64,000 nucleotides of DNA from Streptomyces niveus (GCF_002009175.1 NZ_CP018047.1:124001-188000); one strand, 5' to 3'; positions 8,522 to 17,205 are shown, numbered from the stretch's first letter. The notes: generated by a model from the sequence alone, not told the origin. A program made the numbers and translations.

Positions 8522-9148
8522 TCAAGAACTCCCAGGGCCCGAGGTCCCGGAGGCCGGGTCGAGTTTCCCGCGCTTGATCGCGGCATCGACCGCGGCGCCG
8601 ATGCGGCGCAGTGTCGACAGTTCGTGAGGCTCGAGCTCGTCCATCAAGTACTCGCGGACCGCGGCGACATGTCCTGGCGCCGCTGCCATGACCTCCTCGA
8701 AACCGGCCTCGGTCAGTGTCGTGTTGGTGCGTCTGCCGGGGCCGGGGATCCGGGCCCGTGCGAGCAGCCCGCGCTTCTCCAGCCGGCCGACGACATGCGA
8801 CAACCGTGACAGCGATGCCGACGTTCGCGCCGCCAGGTCGCTCATCTGGAGGGTGCGGGCCGGCTCCTCGGACAGGACCGAGAGCACCATGTACTCGAAG
8901 AAGGTCAGTCGGGTCTCGCGCTGCATCCGTGCGTCCAGGGCGGCCGGCAAGCTGATCATGATGGCGGAGTTGGCGAGCCACGCCTCCCGCTCCTCGCTGC
9001 TCAGCCAGCGCGTCGCGGCAGCCGGTCCGGTGGGCTCCGCCGCACCAGCGCCTTCTGCTTCTACGGCAGGCGCGGTCTCGCTCGCTGCCGGCTCTTCCCG
9101 CGCCCGGTCGCGGCGTCGCCCCTTGCCTCCCACTTTGGTGTCTGCCAT
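8522..9148 (-). CDS. MarR family regulator
   Basis: A 208-residue protein. An Ala/Glu-rich tail of about 45 residues precedes a winged helix-turn-helix (about 75-170: LTFFEYMVLSVLSEEPARTL, MSDLAARTSASLSRLSHVVG, RLEKRGLLAR, then the wing GPGRRTNTTLTEAG). This is the standard MarR architecture, with long helices at both ends for dimerisation. Two TTGA-N4-TCAA boxes lie just upstream in the divergent promoter to the aldo-keto reductase, so it is probably the repressor of the reductase/dehydrogenase pair that follows. Confidence 0.88.
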   Translation of the reverse strand: MADTKVGGKGRRRDRAREEPAASETAPAVEAEGAGAAEPTGPAAATRWLSSEEREAWLANSAIMISLPAALDARMQRETRLTFFEYMVLSVLSEEPARTLQMSDLAARTSASLSRLSHVVGRLEKRGLLARARIPGPGRRTNTTLTEAGFEEVMAAAPGHVAAVREYLMDELEPHELSTLRRIGAAVDAAIKRGKLDPASGTSGPGSS

Positions 9149-9168
9149 GGGCCAACAGTAGCAAGTTG

Positions 9169-9209
9169 TTGACGCTTCAAGTCGAAGAGTGTAGATGTTG
9201 ACGCATCAA
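9169..9209. promoter_or_regulatory. Two MarR-type operator boxes
   Basis: TTGACGCTTCAA at 9169-9180 and TTGACGCATCAA at 9198-9209 are two copies of the same palindrome (TTGA-N4-TCAA), 29 bases apart centre to centre, about three helical turns. They sit 20-60 bases upstream of the MarR start, in the gap shared with the aldo-keto reductase. The half-site TTGA/TCAA is typical for MarR-family operators. Confidence 0.65.
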
Positions 9210-9399
9210 GTTCGCGTCGACCTCAGGAGCACCCGACATGCCTGCAGAGTTCGCCCGGCATCCGGCGCCGTCCACGCACTGGCGATGCGGTACGACATCG
9301 ACGCGGGACCACGTCTGAAAGCCATGGTTCGGCCGTCTCGAAGCCGGTCCGCGCATCGATGTGCGCACCGGCACACAAAATCCAGGAAAGGACTATCGA

Positions 9400-10380
9400 A
9401 TGCAGGTCACGTCGCTGGGCGGGCTCGAGGTCTCGCGCATCGGACTCGGGGCGATGGGCATGTCGGCGTTCTACACGGGCGCCGGACGTGAGGACGCCGA
9501 GTCGATCCGCACGATCCATCGCGCTCTGGACCTCGGCGTCACGCACCTGGACACCGCAGAGGTGTACGGGCCCTACGTGAACGAGGAACTGGTGGGTCGC
9601 GCGATCAAGGACCGCCGGGACGAGGTCGTGCTCGCCACCAAGTTCGGCCTCGTCTCCCACACCGGCCGACCGGGCCTGGACAGTACCCCCGCCAACGTCC
9701 GAGCCGCCGTCGACGGCTCGCTGCGGCGGCTGGGAACCGACCACATCGACCTGTACTACCAGCACCGGGTCGACCCCGACACCCCCATCGAGGAGACGGT
9801 GGGAGCGTTGAGCGCGTTGGTGGCGGCGGGCAAGGTGCGCCACATCGGACTGTCGGAGGCGTCCGCGGCGACGATCCGCCGGGCGCACGCCGTTCATCCG
9901 GTGTCCGCCGTCCAGAGCGAATACTCGCTGTGGACCCGCGACCCTGAAGCGGACGTGCTGCCCACACTGCGTGAACTCGGGATCGGACTCGTTCCCTACT
10001 CGCCGCTGGGGCACGGCTTCCTCACCGGTGACATCCGCACCCTCGACGGCCTGGACGCCGCCGACTGGCGGCGCACCAATCCCCGTTTCACCGGGGACAA
10101 CCTCACGCGCAACCTGCGCATCGTCGACGAGGTGAGCGAGATCGCCGTCGACGTCGGAGCGAAGCCCGCCCAGGTCGCTCTGGCCTGGCTGCTCGCACAA
10201 GGAGAAGGCATCGCGCCCATTCCGGGAACGAAGCGTGTCGACCGGCTCGAGGAGAACAGCGCCGCCGACAGCATCCGGCTCACCCCCGGCCACCTCGCCC
10301 GTCTGAAGGATCTGGCGCCGGCGTCCGGCGCTCGCCACGCGGAGCCCGACATGGCCGTGATCGAACCAGTGACCCAGTGA
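9400..10380 (+). CDS. Aldo/keto reductase
   Basis: A 326-residue NADPH-dependent aldo/keto reductase. The (beta/alpha)8 barrel landmarks are present: GLGAMGMS at the start, the catalytic Asp/Tyr in DTAEVYG, the Lys in LATKFG, the His in YYQHRVD, and the cofactor-phosphate loop IPGTKR. The start is ATG 9400, preceded by AGGAAAGGAC; a start at 9361 would add an unrelated 13-residue tail. It is close to the AKR11/AKR13 group of aldehyde reductases. The Gfo/Idh/MocA gene follows after 83 bases and may be co-transcribed. Confidence 0.92.
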   Translation: MQVTSLGGLEVSRIGLGAMGMSAFYTGAGREDAESIRTIHRALDLGVTHLDTAEVYGPYVNEELVGRAIKDRRDEVVLATKFGLVSHTGRPGLDSTPANVRAAVDGSLRRLGTDHIDLYYQHRVDPDTPIEETVGALSALVAAGKVRHIGLSEASAATIRRAHAVHPVSAVQSEYSLWTRDPEADVLPTLRELGIGLVPYSPLGHGFLTGDIRTLDGLDAADWRRTNPRFTGDNLTRNLRIVDEVSEIAVDVGAKPAQVALAWLLAQGEGIAPIPGTKRVDRLEENSAADSIRLTPGHLARLKDLAPASGARHAEPDMAVIEPVTQ

Positions 10381-10463
10381 CTCAGTGACGACCCCCGCGG
10401 CACGAATCGGCCGTGCCGCGATCGAAGACGAATGAATGGAGCTGGACAAGCGTGCGGAGCAAC

Positions 10464-11543
10464 ATGATTCGTGTCGGCATCATCGGAGCCGATACGAAAG
10501 CGAGCTGGGCGGGGGCATCCCACATTCCCGCACTCGCGGCGCAGCCGCAGTTCTCCCTGGAGGCCGTGGCGACCCGGCACGAAGAGAGCGCACGCCGCGC
10601 CGCCGAGACCTTCGGTGCCGAGCGGTGGTTCGCGGACCCCTACGAGCTCATCGGCGACCCTTCGATCGACCTCGTCACGGTCGCGGTGAAGGTCCCGGCC
10701 CACCGCGAGCTCGTGCTCGCCGCCCTGGCGGCGAACAAGGCCGTGTACTCGGAGTCCCCGCTGGGCGCGACCGTTGCGGAGGCGGAGGAGATGGCCGACG
10801 CGGCCGGTTCGCTGCACACCGCGATCGGTCTCCAGGGCCGGCTCAATCCGTCGGTACGGCGCGCGGCGGAGATCATCGCGCAGGGCCGGCTCGGGCGACT
10901 GCTCTCGGCGCGGGTCACCGCGACGACATTCGGAAACGGCCCGGAGTCGGTGAGCACCTACGAGTACTTCGACAAGGCGGCGGCCGGTGCCGGCTTCCTG
11001 ACGATCGCGGTCGGCCACGTTCTGGATGTGATCGAGGCGGTGCTCGGTGACATCACCGAAATCGATGCCCGCACGGAACTCCTCTGGCCGGAGGTCAAGC
11101 TGGTCGACACCGGCACGACGACCGTCCGGGAGGTCCCGGATCACCTCGACGCCATCATGAAGACCTCGTCGGGCGCCCCGGCGGGAGTGCAGATCCTGGC
11201 CGGCGTGCCCGTGCCGGACGCCCAATTCGGCATGGAGGTCCGCGGATCGGACGGCTGGCTGAAGCTGACCGGCAGTCACCCCGCGGGCGTTCAGGTCGGG
11301 GACCTCGTGCTCTCGTCGAGCGTGGACTTCGCGGTACCGGACAGCCCCGTCGCCACCGGCACCGGACCCACCGCTGCCGAAATCTGGACGGGTGCGTCCA
11401 TCAACGTCGGCGAGGTCTACGCCAGCCTCGCCCGCGACATCGCGAACGGAACCCACCACACCCCGGGATTCCAGCACGCCGCCCACAACAGCCGCCTGAT
11501 CGCCCGGGTCGAACAGGCCGCTCGAACCGGCGTCCGGCGCTGA
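10464..11543 (+). CDS. Gfo/Idh/MocA family oxidoreductase
   Basis: A 359-residue dehydrogenase with an N-terminal Rossmann fold (MIRVGIIGADTKASWAG, then VAVKVPAHRELV and the SESPLG motif, a variant of the EKP signature in which Lys is replaced by Ser) and a C-terminal substrate domain. The loss of the EKP Lys and the overall sequence resemble the Gal80-like branch, so it may be a regulatory or atypical dehydrogenase rather than a standard sugar oxidoreductase. ATG 10464 is chosen because GCGGAG precedes it. It follows the aldo/keto reductase on the same strand. Confidence 0.85.
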   Translation: MIRVGIIGADTKASWAGASHIPALAAQPQFSLEAVATRHEESARRAAETFGAERWFADPYELIGDPSIDLVTVAVKVPAHRELVLAALAANKAVYSESPLGATVAEAEEMADAAGSLHTAIGLQGRLNPSVRRAAEIIAQGRLGRLLSARVTATTFGNGPESVSTYEYFDKAAAGAGFLTIAVGHVLDVIEAVLGDITEIDARTELLWPEVKLVDTGTTTVREVPDHLDAIMKTSSGAPAGVQILAGVPVPDAQFGMEVRGSDGWLKLTGSHPAGVQVGDLVLSSSVDFAVPDSPVATGTGPTAAEIWTGASINVGEVYASLARDIANGTHHTPGFQHAAHNSRLIARVEQAARTGVRR

Positions 11544-11713
11544 CGGTACCGCGTCTCGCGTCACACCCCGGTCAGCACGGCTGACTGCGCCTTCCAGGCG
11601 GGTGAGCTACGCCGACAACATCTCGGTCGGGTGTCCGCAGTCCAACTCGCGGACATCCGGCCCGACCGCGACAACCGAATGAATTTCAAATCAACTCGGC
11701 GGAGGAAGGAAGC

Positions 11714-12348
11714 ATGAAAGACCTGCAAGGCAAACAAGTTCTGGTGACGGGCGGCTCGCGCGGTATCGGCGCCGCAATCGCCCTGACACTCGCCAGAAAC
11801 GGCGCCGACGTCGCCATCAGCTACGAACACGCCGCCGACCGAGCACAGGACATCGTCGATCAGATCGATCGTGAGGGGCAGCACGGAGTTGCTATTCACG
11901 CAGACAGCGCCGATCCCGACGCCAACGAACGGTTGGTGGAACACGCAGTCCGCGACCTGGGCGGTCTCGATATCCTCGTCAACAACGCTGGAACCATCCG
12001 CCATGGCGACCTCGTCGACCTCAGCCCGGACGACATCAGCACCGTTCTGCACGTCAACGTGCGGGGGACCGTGCTGACCACACGAGCCGCCATCCCTCAT
12101 TTCACCCGAGGTCTGGCGCGCGAACTCGGCCCCACCAACATAACCGTCAACCTGGTGCAGCCGGGCCCCATCGACACCGCGCTGAACCCCGGCAACGGCG
12201 GCGATGCGGACTACATCCGCAGCCTGGTGCCACTGGGACGCTATGGCACGACCGACGAGGTGGCGGCCCTCGTGCCTTCCTGGCAAGCCCGGCCTCTTCA
12301 TACGTGACCGGCTCAGTCATCACCATCGACGGAGGGATGAACGCCTGA
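11714..12348 (+). pseudogene. FabG-like SDR with active site deleted and frameshift
   Basis: It begins like an intact SDR (TGGSRGIGAAIALTLARNGA, NNAGTIRHGDL, NVRGTVLTTRAAIPH), but after IPH it jumps straight to FTRGLARELGP. About 35 codons that would carry the catalytic Ser and the YxxxK motif are missing in frame. Near 12275 one base is lost: VAALV should continue AFLASPASSYVTGSVITIDG but reads into PSWQARPLHT. The original stop is at 12346-12348. It retains a strong site (CGGAGGAAGGAAGC) before ATG, so it may still be translated as an inactive protein. Confidence 0.85.
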
Positions 12349-12369
12349 CAGGGTCCACTACGCCGACCA

Positions 12370-12930
12370 GTGCCTCAACGCGAGCCGCGCAACCTGAAGA
12401 ACGTTCTGCGGATGCGGCAGCGATGCACAGTCGCCTGGGCAAGGCTCGGGTGTCGGATCGCCCCAGCAGCACAGCTCGCGGAGGCCAGCGTACCGAAAGG
12501 GTCTTCCTACCACTACTTCACCTCGAAGGACGCCTTCGGTGAAGCCATGCTGAAGAGCTACTTCGCGGACTTCCTCGCGGACATGGACGGCGTTCCCGCC
12601 CGATCCGGCCGGTCGGCAGCCGAGCGGCTGATGGCCTACTGGCAGCAGTGGCGGGAGACGCGGAGCGTCGAGGAGTGCCAGGGCAAGTGCCTGGTCGTGA
12701 AACTCGGCGCCGAGGTCGCCGATCTGTCGGAGTCGATGCGCCTGGCTCTGGAAGAGGGCACGAGCGCCATCGTCGACCGTATCGAGCACACGATCATCAG
12801 CGGTCTGGAAGACGGCTCTCTCTCGGTCGACGGTGATCCCCGCGACGTGGCGCAGACTCTGTACAGCATGTGGCTCGGTGCAAGCGTCATGGCCAAGATC
12901 CAACGCAGCCCGGCCCCGCGACTGGTCTAA
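12370..12930 (+). pseudogene. TetR family regulator, degraded at both ends
   Basis: The second half of a TetR helix-turn-helix is excellent (VPKGSSYHYFTSKDAFGEAM), and the ligand domain (AAERLMAYWQQWRETRSVEE, GKCLVVKLGAEVADLS) matches a TetR group often found beside DJ-1/FabG-like genes. The first HTH helices are scrambled by a frame change near 12420-12470, and the protein ends abruptly at KIQRSPAPRLV, about 20 residues short of relatives. With the broken SDR upstream it looks like one decayed unit. Confidence 0.6.
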
Positions 12931-12947
12931 TCAAATAGGAGCGTGTC

Positions 12948-13637
12948 ATGAAGGTTCTGATTGTTCTCACCTCGCATGATGAGCTGGGCGACACCGGCCG
13001 TAAGACCGGGTTCTGGCTGGAGGAGCTGGCGGCGCCGTACTACCGCTTCAAGGAGACCGGCGCGCAGATCGTGCTTGCTTCCCCGAACGGCGGGCAGCCG
13101 CCGCTGGACCCCAAGAGCAACGAGCCCGGCTTCCAGACCGACGACACCCGGCGCTTCGGGGCCGACCCGGAGGCGACCAAGGCACTGGCGAACACCGTGC
13201 GCCTGGATGCGGTCCCGGCGGGCGACTTCGACGCGGTCTTCTACCCCGGCGGGCACGGACCACTGTGGGACCTGGCCGAGGACACCGTCTCCGCGCGGCT
13301 GATCGAGTCAACCCTGCGCTCGGGCAAGCCGGTGGGACTGGTGTGCCACGCGCCCGGCGTGCTGCGGCACGCCGTCAACGAGGACGGTACCCCGCTGGTG
13401 GCGGGCCGGCAGGTCACCGGATTCGCCAACTCCGAGGAGGAGGCCGTCCAGCTCACCGACGTCGTCCCCTTCCTGGTCGAGGACGAACTCACCAAGCTCG
13501 GCGGCGTCTACTCCAAGACCGGCGACTGGCAGCCCTACGTCCTCAAGGACGGTCTGCTGATCACCGGGCAGAACCCGGCCTCCTCTGCTCCCGCAGCCGA
13601 CGCCCTGATCGAGCTGGTCACCAAGGGCGACATGTGA
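12948..13637 (+). CDS. DJ-1/PfpI family protein (Hsp31-like class I GATase fold)
   Basis: A 229-residue DJ-1/ThiJ/PfpI-superfamily protein of the Hsp31-like subgroup. The nucleophile elbow is LVCHAPG, with Cys followed by His. The Glu of GFWLEEL near residue 25 is in the position that tunes the Cys in these enzymes, and FYPGGHGPLWDL is the typical oxyanion region. Relatives act as glutathione-independent glyoxalases or deglycases against methylglyoxal. AGGAGCGTGTC precedes the ATG. It follows the broken SDR and TetR genes, so it may be the only active survivor of a carbonyl-stress group. Confidence 0.87.
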   Translation: MKVLIVLTSHDELGDTGRKTGFWLEELAAPYYRFKETGAQIVLASPNGGQPPLDPKSNEPGFQTDDTRRFGADPEATKALANTVRLDAVPAGDFDAVFYPGGHGPLWDLAEDTVSARLIESTLRSGKPVGLVCHAPGVLRHAVNEDGTPLVAGRQVTGFANSEEEAVQLTDVVPFLVEDELTKLGGVYSKTGDWQPYVLKDGLLITGQNPASSAPAADALIELVTKGDM

Positions 13638-13848
13638 GCGCCTGCGTCGTCATGTTCCGCAGCGCGTGACCGCCCCAAGCCGCGGCTTCCCGAGCGTCGA
13701 GGGCGCGCGTGGTACGAGAGTTCCGCCTACCAGGCAGCGCTGCCCCACCGCCAAGCCGGCGCGGACTACCGAGTGCGAACCGACACCGGTGGGTCCCGCC
13801 GGTACCTGGTCGGCTGCCACAGGCATGGACTTGCAGCAGCTCGATAGA

Positions 13849-14643
13849 TCATGCGCGGCGGGGGGTAAAAAGCATGACCCAGTGGTCGCTCTCGGGGTCA
13901 TGCAGCATCTCGCTGTCGAACGCAAGCAAACCTCTGGTCGGATGGTTGACGCGCTTCATCGCGGACCTCCATGTTCCGATCTCTCCTCGCTCCCAGTGGC
14001 GGCTGAATTCGGGACTACTCGTCGACAGCTCGCGAAAAAGAGAACGAAGTTGTTCATCTTCCGGGTAGAGACTGAGTGCTTTGCGAAGTTCGGCGGCGGC
14101 CACTCGGGCTAGTTGCTCCGCTCCCTCGTTCCCGAGCACCTCGCGGAGTCCCGCCGACGTGAAGGCTTGGTAGGCGATGTTGTGGCCGTAAGGTCCGTCG
14201 TCGAAGACGGGCCCGAACAGATCCGCTGCGGCAACGTTGAACGCCAGCATGTCGAGCCGGCCGTCGTGAATGGTGACCGGCATGGTGTCGTCCAGGCTGT
14301 CGAGCAGTTGCTGGAGCCCCGGTCGGATTTCCGCAGCTGGTGCTCGCGGCTGTGGAGGTCGCTCGTCGGCGAGCCGGAACAAGTGATCTTGTTCGGCGTT
14401 CGAGAGCCGGAAGGCCCGCGCCAGTGCGGTGAGGACCTCCCGCGAGGGGCGGGACGCGCGGCCCTGTTCGAGACGGGTGTAGTACTCGACCGAGATGCCC
14501 GCGATGTCGGCGAGCTCCTGGCGTCGGAGACCCGGCACACGCCTATGAGACAGAGGGGACGCTCCGGGTCGATCGCGGGGTGTCATTTCCGAGCGATGGT
14601 GGCGTAGATACTCGCCCAGACCTGAACGCTCATCTCCCAGCAT
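13849..14643 (-). CDS. XRE regulator with MmyB-like ligand domain
   Basis: About 264 residues. The N-terminal XRE helix-turn-helix reads SHRRVPGLRRQELADIAGIS and VEYYTRLEQGRASRPS. The C-terminal MmyB-like domain starts at LQQLLDSLDDTMPV and ends HDPESDHWVMLFTP. MmyB-type regulators are PAS-like, fatty-acid-binding proteins that commonly sit divergent to an SDR in actinobacteria, which is exactly the arrangement here (SDR at 14818). In-frame ATGs exist at 14661 and 14643; neither has a strong ribosome site, so the start is uncertain by six codons. Confidence 0.87.
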   Translation of the reverse strand: MLGDERSGLGEYLRHHRSEMTPRDRPGASPLSHRRVPGLRRQELADIAGISVEYYTRLEQGRASRPSREVLTALARAFRLSNAEQDHLFRLADERPPQPRAPAAEIRPGLQQLLDSLDDTMPVTIHDGRLDMLAFNVAAADLFGPVFDDGPYGHNIAYQAFTSAGLREVLGNEGAEQLARVAAAELRKALSLYPEDEQLRSLFRELSTSSPEFSRHWERGEIGTWRSAMKRVNHPTRGLLAFDSEMLHDPESDHWVMLFTPRRA

Positions 14644-14817
14644 GACTTCATTGTCCCGCATCAGTGGTAGGCGGCGGGCCGGGTGCGTGGCCCTGCGGAT
14701 ACCAGGCTCGACGAAGGCTCCCTGAGCATCGAACACTCCGTCAGTGTCGATGGCGGCGGAGAACGCATACGTCGACGCACACCAGTACTCGCACGATCTC
14801 ACGCAGGAGGCGCACAT

Positions 14818-15744
14818 ATGACCGCAGCGAACCAGACCTTGATCATGACCGGAGCCACTCGGGGGATCGGCCTGGAAGCCGCGCGAGACATCCTCAAGCG
14901 CAGCCCCGACACCCATCTTGTGGTTCTCGGGCGACGCTCCTCCGCCGCCGAGGTGCTTCCGAGCCTGCGGGGAATCTCTCCGCACGTCTCGACCGTCGAC
15001 ATCGATCTGTCGAGCAAGGCGAGCGTCGCTGCTGCCGGCGCACGGCTGGAAGACCTTCTTGATTCCGGCGAGTTGCCTCCGCTGCGGGGACTTGTCTTCA
15101 ACGCGGGTGTCCATCTCTCCAACGCGTTGCAGAGCACGGTCGACGGATACGAAAGGACCTTTGCCGTAAACGTCATGTCCACCCACCAGCTTCTCAGGCA
15201 ACTACACCCCCACGTTCAGGCGCCGGCACGCATCGTTGTCACGGTCAGCGACGCCCACTTCGGTGATCTCAGGCATACCGGGGGGACCATGCCCGCACCC
15301 CGTTGGGCCATCCCGGAGATCTCCCGACCCGGAGCATTCGACCGTTCCGGGAATGTCCGGGCCGGCCGTCGTGCCTACGTGACGAGCAAACTCGGCGGCG
15401 TGCACCTGGTCCACGAATGGGCCCGCCGATTGCCCGATGGCATCGACATCGTCTCTTACAACCCCAGCCTCGTGGTCGGAACCGGGCTCGCGCGCGAAAC
15501 CGGTGGAGCCTTTCCCTTCCTGATGAGTAAAGTCGTCCCGCTGCTCACGGTCACATCGCTTGTGGATACCCCGGTCCCCGCGGGCAAGAAACTCGCCGAC
15601 GCCATCCTCAGCGTCACCCCCGCCGCGACCGGTGCCTACATCCACCGGAAGAAGGCCACGGCGTCATCCACCGAGTCCTACGACACAGATCGCGAACGCG
15701 CCCTCTGGAGCTGGCTGGAACAGGTTTCGCCGACAACCGACTGA
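14818..15744 (+). CDS. SDR family oxidoreductase
   Basis: A 308-residue SDR of the long, retinol-dehydrogenase/protochlorophyllide-reductase-like type. Motifs: MTGATRGIG, VLGRR (NADPH-type), FNAGVHLS for NNAG, Ser in VTVSDAHFG, and YVTSKLGG for YxxxK. AGGAGG before ATG 14818 fixes the start. It is divergent from the MmyB-type XRE gene, which probably regulates it. The stop is eight bases before an integrase relic, so the intact block ends here. Confidence 0.9.
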   Translation: MTAANQTLIMTGATRGIGLEAARDILKRSPDTHLVVLGRRSSAAEVLPSLRGISPHVSTVDIDLSSKASVAAAGARLEDLLDSGELPPLRGLVFNAGVHLSNALQSTVDGYERTFAVNVMSTHQLLRQLHPHVQAPARIVVTVSDAHFGDLRHTGGTMPAPRWAIPEISRPGAFDRSGNVRAGRRAYVTSKLGGVHLVHEWARRLPDGIDIVSYNPSLVVGTGLARETGGAFPFLMSKVVPLLTVTSLVDTPVPAGKKLADAILSVTPAATGAYIHRKKATASSTESYDTDRERALWSWLEQVSPTTD

Positions 15745-15751
15745 GGGCGCC

Positions 15752-15920
15752 ATGAGCACCTACATCCGGAACGGCCTCATCAAGGTCAACCCCGCCCGCG
15801 TCACCGGCCGGCAGAAGCTCTACAAGCAAGCAGAAGACGAACTCCTCGACCCGCGACCTGGTTGGCCGGCGTCCAGGTGCATGCCCTGCGCAGCATCGCC
15901 GGCCACCGATCGCTCCCCAG
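15752..15920 (+). pseudogene. Tyrosine integrase relic, middle deleted
   Basis: The frame starting at 15752 reads YIRNGLIKVNPARVTG and KLYKQAEDELLDPR, typical of the core-binding region of actinomycete phage/ICE integrases. After that, in a different frame, comes LAGVQVHALRSIAGHRSL, the box II region (HxLRxIAGHxSL) normally about 150 residues further on. The intervening catalytic part, including the first Arg, and the C-terminal Tyr are missing. It points toward the tRNA-Pro remnant at 15981-16024, as expected for an integrase next to its attachment site. Confidence 0.7.
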
Positions 15921-15923
15921 AAA

Positions 15924-15968
15924 AGATCAAGGGCCGGTTTCGAATTCCTCCGAAACCGGCCCTGATCT
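15924..15968 (-). terminator. Strong bidirectional hairpin beside tRNA-Pro remnant
   Basis: GGGCCGGTTTCG (15931-15942) pairs perfectly with 15951-15962 across an 8-base loop, and AGATCA/TGATCT extend the stem beyond one bulged base. On the minus strand the stem is followed by CTTTTC. It is well placed as the terminator of the former tRNA-Pro transcript. Confidence 0.75.
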
Positions 15969-15980
15969 GCGGCTGTCTCC

Positions 15981-16024
15981 AGTCGGGACGACAGGATTTG
16001 AACCTGCGCCCCCTTGACTCCCAG
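15981..16024 (-). other. 3' half of tRNA-Pro(GGG): att-like remnant
   Basis: On the minus strand the sequence reads from an anticodon loop CTGGGAG through TCAAGG, the T-arm GCAGGTTCAAATCCTG and the acceptor strand CGTCCCGA. This is the 3' half of a bacterial tRNA-Pro with anticodon GGG. No matching 5' half (expected CGGGACG acceptor and D-arm) is found up to 16080, so it is not a functional tRNA. A 3' tRNA half beside an integrase relic is the classic footprint left by integration of a genomic island. A near-palindrome AGGGGTAGG-g-CCTATCCCT lies next to it (16023-16042). Confidence 0.7.
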
Positions 16025-16194
16025 GGGTAGGGCCTATCCCTTTTGTCTACACAGACAGCAAGAATACGGGTGCGCAGCGTGCGTCCCGTGCGTGCCATTC
16101 ATGTGCGCGAATACCGTCCGGTCCCCAACTGGCCCCCACGGCAAGTCCGTGACATACACCTCCAAGGGCCGCCGTCCGGTCAAGTGGCCGGCTC

Positions 16195-16404
16195 TCACGA
16201 GGACCGTGTCACGGCATGAGACCTGGCAGCCTTTCGCGTGAGCTCGTGGACGGTGTTCTGCCATTGCCAGGAATCGCTGCTGCACCACTCTGCTTCATCG
16301 ACCGGCCGCCAGGCCGCCAGTTCGTCCAGGCGAGCGTTCACCGCAGCGGTGTCGGAATCGAGTATTCCGGTTTCGCTCTCGAGCCGCCCTTTGATGTCGT
16401 GCAA
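16195..16404 (-). CDS. Small hypothetical protein
   Basis: A 69-residue open frame: Glu/Asp-rich with Trp residues (LDELAAWRPVDEAEW, WQWQNTVHEL), composition like a real soluble helical protein rather than a GC shadow. I do not recognise a domain. It lies in a graveyard region between the tRNA-Pro scar and a pirin fragment and may be the N-terminus of a truncated gene. The sequence on either side (16025-16194, 16405-16622) shows no gene. Confidence 0.3.
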   Translation of the reverse strand: MHDIKGRLESETGILDSDTAAVNARLDELAAWRPVDEAEWCSSDSWQWQNTVHELTRKAARSHAVTRSS

Positions 16405-16622
16405 GCGATGAGCCGCGCCATCTGATTAACCAGGCCGCCCACACGACTGTCAGCTGGGTCAGCAAGTGTTTGATTAGACCTGGTCACAGGTGCCAACACA
16501 TGCAACTGCAACCCGCACCAAGAGAGCGCCCGACAACGAACGCAACCGTGCCCCCTCACCAGCCTGGTGAGAGGGCACGGCGAAGGCACGCGGTGGGCCG
16601 AGACACGGTCGATCAGGGCGGG

Positions 16623-16811
16623 TCAGCGCACCCGGCCACGTGGTTTCAGGGCGACCGGCGGGAGTTCCGGAGCGGGCAGCCGGGCGCCCTCGTAGCCCGT
16701 TACGGCGCCGAAGCGGGTGCTGTCCACCCAGTCCTTACGGGCCGACTCGATCTCCTCGTGCGAGCGGCCGATGAAGTTCCACCACAACTCCGTCGGCAAA
16801 CCTTCCAGTTC
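16623..16811 (-). pseudogene. Pirin family protein, C-terminal fragment
   Basis: The minus strand encodes LWWNFIGRSHEEIESARKDW, then RFGAVTGYEGARLPAPELPP and a KPRGR tail with stop. This is the C-terminal cupin end of bacterial pirins (WWNFVGRSHEEI is diagnostic). The N-terminal cupin with the metal-binding His residues is absent, so the fragment is non-functional. Confidence 0.65.
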
Positions 16812-17094
16812 CGCGCCACCGCAGCTGCGGCCACGAGTCTCGACCCCGTGCTTCCATCGCAGCAGATTCAAAGCATGGGCGGCCGGGAGCAAGATCCGGA
16901 CCATACACGGGCCAGGCGATCGCCGGCCGCGCTGTCGATCGCCATCTCCGCTGGTCAACACCGGTGCGCATCCTGTACCACCAGCAGACGAAGAAATTGC
17001 TGGTGTCGTACTCCCCGAAGAAGCTGGGCTTCTTCTAGACGCTGAGGAAGGGCACCTGACCAGGGCAGATAGCCGTCAGGTGCTCGTTCCTGCC

Positions 17095-17205
17095 CTCACC
17101 GGCACGACGCGCGCATTCTGCTGGGTCGACGCCAGAGACCGGCCAGAACGAGATGCCGGCGTGACGTAGGTCGTACGGGCGCTTTGCCGGCTCAAGGGCA
17201 TGCTC
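17095..17205 (-). pseudogene. Second integrase relic, C-terminal catalytic region
   Basis: The minus strand reads AKRPYDLRHAGISFWPVSGV followed by DPAECARRAG. YDLRHAG is the HxxR box of tyrosine recombinases (Leu-Arg-His) and the following GVxPxxxARRAG segment precedes the nucleophile Tyr, which is lost. The surrounding frame has no other recombinase homology. It is a different integrase from the one at 15752, whose box II reads HALRSIAGH. Confidence 0.6.

Noticed and set aside
13849..15201. 450-residue version of the XRE regulator
   Set aside because: The 186 extra N-terminal codons are antisense to the SDR at 14818, which has an AGGAGG site and complete motifs; the XRE gene starts near 14643.
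15981..16060. Functional tRNA-Pro gene
   Set aside because: The T-arm and 3' acceptor strand are perfect, but the 5' acceptor strand, D-arm and 5' side of the anticodon stem are absent, so only a 3' half is present.
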